Part shown: positions 25,987 through 34,508 of the stretch, in pieces | Position numbering within the stretch: the stretch's first letter is position 1 | How the letters are laid out: each line of letters opens with the position of its first letter | NCBI RefSeq assembly: GCF_018555455.1 | Contig: NZ_JAFEJU010000008.1 | Coordinates: forward strand, 1 to 64,000 | Source: Bifidobacterium colobi | GTDB taxonomy: Bacteria; Actinomycetota; Actinomycetes; Actinomycetales; Bifidobacteriaceae | DNA length: 64,000 bases | Direction: 5' to 3' | The notes under the pieces: model-generated | Databases searched by the model: none | What the model saw: the letters and a program-made list of their open reading frames with translations, nothing else | What the model was told of the DNA's origin: nothing | Made by a program: the position numbers and the translations under genes

Positions 25987-26160
25987 TTATTTCAGCAGCA
26001 GTTCGTTCATGGCCTTGCCCACCATGTCCAGATCATCGTCGAACAGGTCGGCGTACACGTCGAGCGTCACGGCGACGAAGCTGCGCCCGAGCTGGTTCTG
26101 CACGGCCTTCACGTTCGCGCCGGCATGCACATGAGGCTCGCCGCCGTATGCCGCAGTGTG
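25987..26160 (-). pseudogene. Tyrosine recombinase (integrase) C-terminal stub
   Basis: A 57-codon frame ending TAA encodes the C-terminal end of a phage/island integrase. The pattern AGANVKAVQNQLG..., TLDVYADLFDDDLD is that of tyrosine recombinases, with the catalytic tyrosine in LDVY. The usual LGH is here LGR, and everything upstream of HTAAYGGEPHVHAG (catalytic core, the Arg and His box) is missing. It points towards the 3' end of tmRNA, a standard attachment site. I infer the remains of an element that integrated there. I see no second copy of the tmRNA 3' end in the window. Confidence 0.85.
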
Positions 26161-26330
26161 TTTTTAGACAAGTTGGTTTTTCGTGTTTCGTCACTTTTCC
26201 AAGTTTCGGCGTTTGGGGCGTGCCGGCCGCGTTGGTTGGTTGTTATTGGCTGTCGGCTTTGCCGGATGGGATGTTGGTAGCATTACCCGGCATTGCCTCG
26301 TTGACGTTGGTAGCGTTGGCGAGACATTTT
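26161..26330. other. Junction sequence between integrase stub and Fic gene
   Basis: T- and G-rich sequence with no recognisable gene. The motif gttggtagc occurs twice (near 26273 and 26304). It begins exactly where integrase similarity stops and probably marks a deletion or rearrangement point. Confidence 0.4.
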
Positions 26331-27569
26331 TTATTGCAGGAATTGGTCGCGAGCCTTTTCCGACAGTGAATAACGTATCGGCCGTTTGCCGTATTCCTGC
26401 AGGAGGTCGAGGGCGAGAAGCCCCTTGACTGCCGTCATGAGCTTCGTGCTTCCCACTTCGAGCCACATGGAGAGTCCCCTGCGGGAGACCGGATGCGGGT
26501 CGTTGTCAAACAATTCGACCTGCAGCAGGTAGAACAGGATGTCCTTCTGGTTCTCGGTCAGGTGGTTCTTCCCCGCGTATTCGCCGAGTCTGTTATCGGC
26601 CGCCGTCAGTGTGTTCCATTTGTTCCCCAGGTCGGCGATGATGTTTTTCTGCGCCGTGATGATGAACTTCACCATCCGGTAGCAGAACAGGGAAACGTCG
26701 GAGCAGTTCAGCGGGAATTGGGCGTCATCGAACGCCTTGTAGTACTGGCCTTTGGCGTCAGCTATGACCGGGCTGAGGGATATGGCGGTGGGGACGCTCA
26801 GATGCTTGCTCAACTGCAATGCCAGAAGGAAGCGACCCGTCCTGCCGTTGCCGTCGTAGAACGGGTGGATGTATTCAAAGGCGTAATGGCACATCACGGC
26901 CCGGAGCACCGGTGGTATACCCGTGTTGGCGAGCAGGGCAATCCATCTGGTGAGCTGCACCTGGATTTCCGATTCAGGGTATGCGCCGTCGTGGAGCTTG
27001 CGGCCGTTGCCGTCGTCCCATACGGAGACGGTGCCTTTCCTGAACAGTATGCCGTCCGGCTTGTCCTTGTTGGATATCTCTCCGTCCGTGACCTGATCGT
27101 AGATGGCTCTGATGTCCTTGAGCTCCTGAGGAAGTTCCAATCGTTTGCCTTCCTCGCCGGACAATCCGAGGAACAGCTTCGCAAATTCGGTCAGTCGTTT
27201 GTGAGGGCCTTCGCTCGCGGCCGATTCCAGCGCGTCGGCTATCTCCTTGCGTGTGGTGTGTACTCCTTCGATGGTGTTGGTGCTTTGCACCTCGGCTCCG
27301 ATGAGGTCGAACAGGTAGGCGCGTTTCGCGAGGTTCGGCAGCCCATCCCATAGTGATTCCACGCTGCCTTCGAGTTCCCTCACGGTGTCGAGCGCGGTGC
27401 TGAGTTCTCTGAAACACACGGCGAACATCTCGTGTCCGTCGAACGTGATTCCGGAACGGAACGTGGACCATCCGTTGATTCGCATCTCGTATTCGCGTTG
27501 AGCCAGTTCGGTGGGCTTCTGCGTGGATTGGGACATGCTGATGGTCTGCCTGATGCTTTTATAGTCCAT
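26331..27569 (-). CDS. Fic-domain protein (AMPylase), class II
   Basis: The 412-residue protein carries the Fic catalytic motif HPFYDGNGRTGR at about residues 235-246, with His and the phosphate-binding loop intact. An inhibitory motif T-N-T-I-E-G at 97-102 matches the (S/T)xxxE(G/N) helix before the Fic fold (class II, autoinhibited). Fic enzymes transfer AMP or related groups to target proteins. The C-terminal 90 residues look like a winged-helix domain (LTENQKDILFYLLQ...SRRGLSMWLEVGSTKLMTAVKGLLAL). The ATG at 27569 is favoured because the open frame upstream to 27914 lacks family sequence. It lies between gene stubs next to tmRNA, probably horizontally acquired. The target is unknown. Confidence 0.85.
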   Translation of the reverse strand: MDYKSIRQTISMSQSTQKPTELAQREYEMRINGWSTFRSGITFDGHEMFAVCFRELSTALDTVRELEGSVESLWDGLPNLAKRAYLFDLIGAEVQSTNTIEGVHTTRKEIADALESAASEGPHKRLTEFAKLFLGLSGEEGKRLELPQELKDIRAIYDQVTDGEISNKDKPDGILFRKGTVSVWDDGNGRKLHDGAYPESEIQVQLTRWIALLANTGIPPVLRAVMCHYAFEYIHPFYDGNGRTGRFLLALQLSKHLSVPTAISLSPVIADAKGQYYKAFDDAQFPLNCSDVSLFCYRMVKFIITAQKNIIADLGNKWNTLTAADNRLGEYAGKNHLTENQKDILFYLLQVELFDNDPHPVSRRGLSMWLEVGSTKLMTAVKGLLALDLLQEYGKRPIRYSLSEKARDQFLQ

Positions 27570-27622
27570 TCCTCTATCACCTCGTTTCACCTCGTATCGA
27601 TGTTTTGAAATACAAATATACC

Positions 27623-27662
27623 CTTCTATATGTTGAAAATTCCGAAAATCAGCATATAGAAG
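27623..27662. repeat. Inverted repeat upstream of the Fic gene
   Basis: A perfect 10-bp inverted repeat, cttctatatg/catatagaag, spans 27623-27632 and 27653-27662 in an AT-rich stretch before the Fic start. It may be an operator or a terminator for upstream transcription. Confidence 0.45.
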
Positions 27663-27705
27663 AACGGAATCGATGAGTAACAACCATAAAACAAAAGAAA
27701 TCGGA

Positions 27706-27879
27706 TCATAGAGTCGCCTCATTCTCCATGGCGTATGCATTCGTAGCCTTTTCGATCTGGACGGTAAGACCGAGCTCGCAGGCGATGAGATACGCGTCAC
27801 CGTCGTAGAGTCGTTCGGCCACCGCGTATTCGATGGAGTTGACGAGCCGTAAGGCGATTTGGGTGCAGGTGAGGCGTTC
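27706..27879 (-). pseudogene. C-terminal gene remnant of unknown family
   Basis: A 57-codon frame ending in TGA reads ERLTCTQIALRLVNSI and continues EYAVAERLYDGDAYLIACEL. It has a plausible protein composition and high-GC codon use, but no start codon. The upstream end abuts a terminator hairpin at 27882-27910. I read it as the tail of a gene lost by deletion. No family is assigned. Confidence 0.4.
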
Positions 27880-27881
27880 AG

Positions 27882-27910
27882 TTCCGTCTCATACACCGTA
27901 TGAGACGGAG
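27882..27910. terminator. Hairpin downstream of the exopolysaccharide cluster
   Basis: A 12-bp stem (ccgtctcatac/gtatgagacgg plus one pair) with an ACC loop lies just after the acyltransferase stop at 27918. It is the likely end of the leftward polymer operon. Confidence 0.7.
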
Positions 27911-27917
27911 CCAACCT

Positions 27918-29061
27918 CTATTTCATTAGCAATAGATATCTAGCGATGATTCGATTCTTGGAGAGCAGCCATACTATAGCCAAAGATGACACAAAGCTTA
28001 CGGCAAAATAAGCGAGATACAACAGCCAACCATGCAAGGGGATGATCTGCACCTTATTGAGAACGCTCATAATAGGTAGGTGGATGGCATACAAGCCAAA
28101 CGAATATCGCGCCACGACATTCACCGCATGTTTGACAGGCTGCGATAACACTGCTTTTGCCAAGATACGTATAACCACACCAAATACCGCAATTGATGCG
28201 AGAATGATAGTCAGGAAGCATAGCCCTGGCTCAAACGGGTCTCCCTGAACATTGCAGTAATATGCCGAAACAACAAGTAGCGCTACGCAACAGACAACAA
28301 GACCACTCAATAGCACTGCGTTTCCTCGCATAAGACGATCACGATATTCATGGAACGCCCATCCAGCAACCAGATAAAGCACGAATGTGAAATCACCAGT
28401 CATCACCAGGAAGGAAAACTTAGGGATATACGTGAATGCGTTTCCACTAAGAGCCAACATTTTATGCACGGTTGGAATAAGCGAATATAAGCAAAGAATG
28501 CCTGCCGAAATATAAATAAGGTATTTCATCATGTGATTACGCTTGCACCATTGCAGCATCACAGCAAGTAACGGCAAAGTAAGGTATACTCCAACAATTG
28601 CTTGCAGATACCACATATGTCCCATGGGCACACGACCAAGGAATAACGCGGATTTTAACCAACCGGTAAAACCTACATTCGTTGTACAGGTTGTAATGTA
28701 CCACTGCAGTTAATGCATTCCATATTTCAAAAGCAATAAGCAGAGGAAGCACATTTCGCCGCAGAAACCTATGCATATATTCTTTCGTGTATTCACGATG
28801 GAGCAGAAGATAACCAGTGATCATGATAAACAACGGGACACCCAGTGTGGAAAGCCCCACAATGGCAGACGCCAACAGCTGACTAGCGGAAACCAACCCG
28901 GGATCCGCTCCATTGGCCAAAGGCACAGCATACCGCAATGAGTGCAAAGATAAGACAAGCAGTATCGCCAAACATCTCAATACATCGATGGCGGGATCAC
29001 GGCGCCCCGATCCGGCAGGATCATTTATTGTTACGGACCCATTCTTAAGCTTCCCCTGCAT
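27918..29061 (-). pseudogene. Membrane acyltransferase (acyltransferase_3 type), frameshifted
   Basis: Two overlapping frames together make one membrane O-acyltransferase of about 380 residues. The first (from ATG 29061, AAGGA upstream) carries PAIDVLRCLAILLVLSLHSLR, PLFIMITGYLLLHR and RRNVLPLLIAFEIWN. The second (from about 28709 to 27918) carries WLKSALFLGRVPMGHMWYLQ and the remaining transmembrane helices. The shift lies between about 28632 and 28709, since a TAA closes the second frame upstream at 28710. Such enzymes acetylate or otherwise acylate surface sugars. Either the gene is inactive in this strain, or the shift is a sequencing error or rare reversible event. Confidence 0.8.
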
Positions 29062-29110
29062 AGCTGTTTCCTTCATCAATAGAACAATAGATTACCGAAA
29101 TAAAAGACAA

Positions 29111-30511
29111 TTATTCTGAGTTACGGCTACTATGCCTTTCGATGACCATTTTGCAACGGGAAATTAATTGCTTCATTACCGGATTTGTTAGCCAATACGA
29201 AAGCGCTACCAGCAAAATAAGGTTAAGAATCATATTGCTTGAAATCATTCGACTAAATATGAATTCTTCTCGAACTAAATCAATAAGATAAGCATAGATA
29301 AGCGAGAACAAGAGAAGCAACGTGGTTGACTTATATTTCTTCACCAAAAGATAAAGTCCGCAGAACACTATTCCTTGGAGTAAGCCAAATATAAGCACAC
29401 CAGCATAACCAAAATCGTAGAAATACCTGAAAAAACACGTAGGAACATTAGAGCTATGCCCGCCAAGATTGACCCAGAATGCCGAGTATCCAGGAAGGTA
29501 ATCTATGATTCCAACTTTGTAGAGGAGAAGACTAATACCATAAAAAGTCAAGCTCCCTGGGGCATCAATCTTGACATCACCGGAAATTCCGGTCTGCAAA
29601 GTCGGTATTCCAGCGCCAAAGTAAAAACTAATGTATTCAATGATTCCATGGGATCCTGCCCTTCCTAGGACAACACCACTGAGATAGAACAAGGCAAACG
29701 CAATAATTCCAAGTGGAATCAAAACCAGCGCATACCGCAACGACACTTTTGCAGCATTATCGGTCCGCATGCAATCAACGATGAATGATACGATGAGTGC
29801 TGCCATAGCGAAACGCATGACCCAGCTGCGGTATCCACCACTTAAAATAAAAGTACATGACAAAACAAGGACGATAGTTGGTAAAAGTACATTTCTCACG
29901 AAGGTCTTCTTTGTCGGATGACTTTTTACACCTATGGTCAGCATACCGGCACCAATGAAACCACTAACAATCGCCAGTTTTTCAAACTGCTTGGTAATTA
30001 CACTATATCCTTCACCAACTCGCACATTCGACGTTGAATAATAAGTGGCATATTGATGGTGAACCTGCTTTGCAATAACCAAATAATTAGAATCAGTTAT
30101 ACCCATAGCCCGCCCAAGGCGATATGTGTCCGCTACGAATAGACCCAAAGCAACCAGTAATAAAACTATTAAAACAATCCACTTCCAAGTGGCAATCCCC
30201 TGCTTCCATTCAAAAACATCCTGAGCATCATTGTCACCACGATTGGAGGCTCCAACGGACGAGTACGGTAACCGCTGCACAATAATACCGCCTATGACGA
30301 ATACTGAGCAGCCTAGACTGATTATGAAGAAACCATCACTCTTCAACTGCACTGTATTCCAAGTGAACATGCCAATCATGGCCAGCACGGTCACTACGGA
30401 AAACATTGCTGGCATAATTGTGATTGGAGCAAGCAGCTCCTTACCTCCTACGAGGAATGCAACAACGGTGAGACACAGCAATACCGCTAATAAGAGTATG
30501 TAATAGAGCAT
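29111..30511 (-). CDS. Polysaccharide repeat-unit polymerase (Wzy-like membrane protein)
   Basis: The 466-residue protein is almost wholly hydrophobic, with about 10-12 membrane segments and a large loop in the middle-to-late part, as in Wzy-type O-antigen/exopolysaccharide polymerases. Wzy proteins link lipid-bound repeat units outside the membrane. Their sequences are poorly conserved, so the call rests on topology and on neighbours (flippase, priming transferase, LicD). AAGGAAAG precedes the ATG at 30511. Base composition is markedly AT-richer than the flanking cell-wall genes, a usual sign of transferred polymer genes. Confidence 0.78.
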   Translation of the reverse strand: MLYYILLLAVLLCLTVVAFLVGGKELLAPITIMPAMFSVVTVLAMIGMFTWNTVQLKSDGFFIISLGCSVFVIGGIIVQRLPYSSVGASNRGDNDAQDVFEWKQGIATWKWIVLIVLLLVALGLFVADTYRLGRAMGITDSNYLVIAKQVHHQYATYYSTSNVRVGEGYSVITKQFEKLAIVSGFIGAGMLTIGVKSHPTKKTFVRNVLLPTIVLVLSCTFILSGGYRSWVMRFAMAALIVSFIVDCMRTDNAAKVSLRYALVLIPLGIIAFALFYLSGVVLGRAGSHGIIEYISFYFGAGIPTLQTGISGDVKIDAPGSLTFYGISLLLYKVGIIDYLPGYSAFWVNLGGHSSNVPTCFFRYFYDFGYAGVLIFGLLQGIVFCGLYLLVKKYKSTTLLLLFSLIYAYLIDLVREEFIFSRMISSNMILNLILLVALSYWLTNPVMKQLISRCKMVIERHSSRNSE

Positions 30512-30555
30512 GTTTCTTTCCTTAATCGGTCAAATCGATGATGGGTATATACCCT

Positions 30556-31410
30556 TTAAACAGGTTCAGTCGTTCTATACACCTTTAAATCGTGAGTAAT
30601 CCGATGCTCCATCGGAGGGAGCTTCATGTAATCTCCGTATATTCCTCCGAGATACTCGTCATATCCGGCAATACAACGAAACTGTTCCCCCTCAAACATG
30701 AGGAATATTTTATTGACAAATAAATTACGTTTAATACGCTCCCCAGCTCCATACTGCCCCAAGGTAACAGCGCCCACGTAAGGACTTAATGCATAACTGT
30801 TTTCCAGCCCAATTGACCTAAGTTTACGAGCAACAACATGTTGCAGCCCTATTTTTCGCACCAACCATCTAATAGGAGATTTCAACATGGTGCGAACCTT
30901 ACCTTTCGGTGATTCTTCCGCCGAATATGCAAGGAATATAATTCTCTGATACCAGTGAACTCTTTTAAACAAATGCCTCACATTTCCCGCACGGACTCCA
31001 TCAATAGGTAAAACATCAATCCAAATGAATGATGTACCCGCCTGATCATTAGTACGGTACTTTTGGTTTAGCAACTTCAATACTGGGGTTTCCTCAAAGG
31101 TAAGATCACCATAGGGAGACAGTACTAGCCCGGTTTCCGACTCAACGGAATCTTTCATCGCAATCAAGCGTTCATAATCGGGACGGGGCATTGCTACATC
31201 CACATCATCATCCCAAGGAATGAACCCATTATGACGTACTGTTCCGAGTAGTGTTCCTCCATACAAGGAATAATCAAGGCCATGAGAATCGCAGAAATCA
31301 CGAAAAGCAATCAGCATATCCAGTTCGACATGATGAATTTCATCAAGGCTCAAACAATGTTTTTCGCTTACATCGTATTCTTTCATGGTGTTTAAAGTAT
31401 CACCATTCAT
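30556..31410 (-). CDS. LicD-family phosphotransferase
   Basis: The 284-residue protein has the LicD core: LDYSLYGGTLLGTVRHNGFIPWDDDVDVAMPR near residues 45-77, with the metal-binding DDDVD. LicD proteins transfer a phosphorylated group such as phosphocholine or a sugar-alcohol phosphate from a CDP carrier to surface sugars. Its ATG overlaps the flippase stop (ATGA), implying co-translation. A cytidylyltransferase two genes upstream could supply the CDP-activated donor, which makes the pair a plausible decoration module. The transferred group is unknown. Confidence 0.87.
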   Translation of the reverse strand: MNGDTLNTMKEYDVSEKHCLSLDEIHHVELDMLIAFRDFCDSHGLDYSLYGGTLLGTVRHNGFIPWDDDVDVAMPRPDYERLIAMKDSVESETGLVLSPYGDLTFEETPVLKLLNQKYRTNDQAGTSFIWIDVLPIDGVRAGNVRHLFKRVHWYQRIIFLAYSAEESPKGKVRTMLKSPIRWLVRKIGLQHVVARKLRSIGLENSYALSPYVGAVTLGQYGAGERIKRNLFVNKIFLMFEGEQFRCIAGYDEYLGGIYGDYMKLPPMEHRITHDLKVYRTTEPV

Positions 31411-32684
31411 TTTTTCACCTTATCTTCCAAACCGTTTCTAGCTTTCATGCACTCGATAAATCGAAGCCCACATAGCGTCAATTCAGCCAATGAACGAATA
31501 ACCGCAAAAGCCAATACTGACTCCACACGAGCACCAGCTAATATTCCCAACAATGCAATGTTGATTACACCGGAAATGACGGTAGTCATAGTCAACTCTT
31601 TAACTCTTCCGAGAGCACCTAGAATCGGCCATCCTAAAAGCAGTGAATAATAGGAAAATAGAAGCACAGGAGCAACGAAAACTATCACGATGGTTCCCTC
31701 GTTATAGGCATCACCACCAAGAATTTGAATGATCGGTCCTGAAAAAATACAAATGAAAATCGATAACAGCACGACGGCCGGCATCGAAATAATCGCTAGC
31801 TTCTTTGCGAAATGCCAGTCACGGGTGTTAACCATGTGAGGATAAAGGCTGTTGACCACAGGCATGTACAATGCCTGCACAGCCGCAACAACCGTCATTG
31901 CAAGAGACCAATAGGAAATTTGCGCCTTATCGACCAACACTGCACCAATGATCAGCGTAGCTAATCCATTAAATGACGTTGACGCAACATTGGAAAAGCA
32001 ATAATACCCGGATATAGCAAGCTCTTTAAAGCAGGTTTTCGCATCGACCCATTCAATGCCTGTGTGGAACAGTCTGCGCCCAGCATTGAACGACCACACT
32101 AGGGCAATGATGCTGGCGGCAATATCCAGAACCGGTATCCACAACAGATCGGCAACAGAATGCACGACCACAAACGTCAGCAGTGTCGATACACCTTTCG
32201 ACGCAAGATACCGAGTTGTAATCGGCCCCATTTGTTCTTTGCCCTGAAATAGAAAATCCGGTGCAAGAGCACGTCCACAAACGGCGACAAATGAGAGCAG
32301 CATATAGGCGAAGTTCTCACGTATTATCGGAATGAATAATCCGATAATCACACAACCGATTCCTGTCAATACACAAAGCAGCAGTCGCGCTTGCGTTATA
32401 GATCCGATAATACGGTTACATTCCCTGATATCCCGCGCTGTGGCGATTTCCTTAGTGCCAGAGAGATTAAACCCGAAATCGATGATGACCTGCGCAAAAG
32501 ACATGTAGGAAAGCACATATGCATATACAGCGTATCCTTGTGGTTCCAGAACTCTGGTCAAATAAGGCAAAGTCACCAAAGGCAACAGGTATTTCACTAG
32601 TTGAAGACCATATTGCCAAATAGCGTTACGGAAAAAACCCATGTGCTTCGCGTATACGAGACGGAAACGGCTCAATGATTTCAT
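31407..32684 (-). CDS. Polysaccharide flippase (Wzx-like, MATE/MOP superfamily)
   Basis: The 425-residue protein has about 12-14 transmembrane segments and opens with NAIWQYGLQLVKYLLPLVTLPYLTRVLEP, typical of Wzx/RfbX flippases that move lipid-linked repeat units across the membrane. The ATG at 32684 overlaps the stop of the SDR gene (ATGA) and has GGGG upstream. A longer frame to 32717 is unlikely. It is AT-rich compared with the dcw genes. Confidence 0.88.
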   Translation of the reverse strand: MKSLSRFRLVYAKHMGFFRNAIWQYGLQLVKYLLPLVTLPYLTRVLEPQGYAVYAYVLSYMSFAQVIIDFGFNLSGTKEIATARDIRECNRIIGSITQARLLLCVLTGIGCVIIGLFIPIIRENFAYMLLSFVAVCGRALAPDFLFQGKEQMGPITTRYLASKGVSTLLTFVVVHSVADLLWIPVLDIAASIIALVWSFNAGRRLFHTGIEWVDAKTCFKELAISGYYCFSNVASTSFNGLATLIIGAVLVDKAQISYWSLAMTVVAAVQALYMPVVNSLYPHMVNTRDWHFAKKLAIISMPAVVLLSIFICIFSGPIIQILGGDAYNEGTIVIVFVAPVLLFSYYSLLLGWPILGALGRVKELTMTTVISGVINIALLGILAGARVESVLAFAVIRSLAELTLCGLRFIECMKARNGLEDKVKK

Positions 32685-33739
32685 TCCCCGCCCACCACAG
32701 CCTCTCCATGAAGCCATCGGAAGGTTTCCCTGACACCTTGTTCAATGGTGTATTGCGGCGACCAGCCAAGACCTCGAAGCTTATAGTCATCGAGACTTGA
32801 TGCACGGACAGCTCCGGATTCAGAAGCCTCTGCAGGAACCCTCAAGTTAACTCCGCCAGCACGAGCGATTACTCCAGCGAAATCACGGAGAGCGACATCA
32901 TTCCCCGCATTACTGACATTGTATGCTTCACCGGCTTTTCCATTGCTCACAATAGCCAGAAGTGCGGTGACGCAATCATCAATGTATGTGAACGTTCGCT
33001 GTTGCATGCCACTACTGCGCAGCACGATATCGCAATTATTAAACGCATCCACAAAAAATGTAGCGGCAAGCCTACTATCATCAGGCTTAAAGCCGGGTCC
33101 AAATATGTGCGCTGGACGAGCGATACGCACATCTACGCCATATTGTTCCCGATAGCATGCACAATACGTTTCAGCCGCACGTTTTGCCGATGGGTAGCAG
33201 GACCGCGGTGAAAGTGTGTCCACAAAACCAGCTTCATTTTCCTTCATCAAATGAGGCGCATCCACAAAACCGTATACTTCGCCGCTGGAAATATACAGCA
33301 AGATTCCATTCTCCTGATTCTTCACATAATCCAGAGCATTCGATACACCTCGTATGTTTGCATCCATCACGCCCACCGGATCATTGGAGAATGCAGAAGG
33401 ACCAGCTGGAGAAGCTGCATCAATAACAACATCACAATGCAAGTCCGAATTCAGAGGCTTTGTCACATCGCATTGCAGCGTAGACACACCTTCCAACTCA
33501 TCGAACAAAGCATTCAGCCGACCGAGATTGCGTCCTGAAGCACACACGCTGACATTGAGTTTCATGTTTGTACGCAGTGATGCCAAACAACGAACAATAG
33601 CAGCGCCAATTAATCCGGAAGCACCCAGTACAAGGACGCGTTTCCCGTCCCACCATTCTGCATCGACTACGCCATTCGCAGCACTATCAGGCAACGAACC
33701 AACGGCTATATTTGTCAACGTACCCCACCCTTCAACCAT
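32681..33739 (-). CDS. NAD(P)-dependent epimerase/dehydratase (extended SDR)
   Basis: The 352-residue protein has the Rossmann motif VLVLGASGLIGAAIV near 35-49 and the catalytic SSGEVYG plus YPSAK (Tyr and Lys). RPAHIFGPG and YIDDC segments are typical of nucleotide-sugar SDR enzymes. Its start overlaps the cytidylyltransferase gene by 25 bases, so the two proteins probably work together on a CDP- or other nucleotide-activated sugar or polyol. The exact reaction (epimerase, dehydratase or reductase) is not clear. Confidence 0.85.
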   Translation of the reverse strand: MVEGWGTLTNIAVGSLPDSAANGVVDAEWWDGKRVLVLGASGLIGAAIVRCLASLRTNMKLNVSVCASGRNLGRLNALFDELEGVSTLQCDVTKPLNSDLHCDVVIDAASPAGPSAFSNDPVGVMDANIRGVSNALDYVKNQENGILLYISSGEVYGFVDAPHLMKENEAGFVDTLSPRSCYPSAKRAAETYCACYREQYGVDVRIARPAHIFGPGFKPDDSRLAATFFVDAFNNCDIVLRSSGMQQRTFTYIDDCVTALLAIVSNGKAGEAYNVSNAGNDVALRDFAGVIARAGGVNLRVPAEASESGAVRASSLDDYKLRGLGWSPQYTIEQGVRETFRWLHGEAVVGGE

Positions 33740-34440
33740 GAAGAACGTTCAGCATGCAATAAAGCCTTAAATAAATCGATATCTTCAACCGTGGTGAGTT
33801 TCAGATTCCGTTCCGATCCATGCGAGATAAAGACTTCACGCCCCAGCTCAATCGCCAGCGTGCATGACGCAACAGAGTTCGTAATGCCTCGTTCGGCGGC
33901 TTCCCGATGCATGTCCAACAGGGTCTGCAAAGGGAATCCCTGCGGAGTCTGCGTACGCATAATGATATTGCGATCCACAATCTCACCGCATGACTCATGG
34001 TCATCCGTTTTGAGCAAAGCCTCAACACTTGGAATACACGTAATCGCGGATCCGTGTAGTTGCGTGGTTCGGATGCAATCCGTAATTACGTCGCGCGAAA
34101 CCATCGGACGAATTCCATCATGAACCAATACCAAATCAGACGGTTCGAATTGCTCGGCAATCGCATCAATACCACGCTTAATCGAATCCTGCCCGTTATG
34201 ACCACCAGTCACTACGGCACGCAGTTTCGTAATGCCAAATTGCTTTGCATATGTGTCGAGGATACGTTCCCAGCCATCAATGCATACCACCACGATCGCA
34301 TCAATCATCGGATGATTTTGGAACGCCTCACACGTATACATAATCACAGGCTTATCCTCAACATTGAGGAATTGCTTGGGAATGTCCTGCCCCATACGGG
34401 CACCTTTACCGCCAGCGATAATTAGCGCAATATTAGCCAT
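33715..34440 (-). CDS. Cytidylyltransferase, IspD/TarI family
   Basis: The 241-residue protein carries the CTP-binding IIAGGKGARMG near 7-17, PKQFL near 21, LVLVHDGIRPMVS near 102 and RTQTPQGF near 155. IspD (methylerythritol phosphate) and TarI (ribitol phosphate) are not safely separated by eye. Location inside a polymer cluster beside LicD and an SDR favours synthesis of a CDP-polyol such as CDP-ribitol over isoprenoids. AAAGGAAAAGG precedes the ATG. It overlaps the SDR gene downstream. Confidence 0.85.
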   Translation of the reverse strand: MANIALIIAGGKGARMGQDIPKQFLNVEDKPVIMYTCEAFQNHPMIDAIVVVCIDGWERILDTYAKQFGITKLRAVVTGGHNGQDSIKRGIDAIAEQFEPSDLVLVHDGIRPMVSRDVITDCIRTTQLHGSAITCIPSVEALLKTDDHESCGEIVDRNIIMRTQTPQGFPLQTLLDMHREAAERGITNSVASCTLAIELGREVFISHGSERNLKLTTVEDIDLFKALLHAERSSWLKGGVR

Positions 34441-34508
34441 GCCCTTTTCCTTTCTTGGAAGTATGAATCAACAAATAAAGAAGTCACCGAGATAAACAAC
34501 ACGTCGCC

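Noticed and set aside
25803..26369. An open frame running from tmRNA through the integrase stub on the plus strand
   Set aside because: It starts inside tmRNA and overlaps the stub on the opposite strand. Composition is not protein-like.
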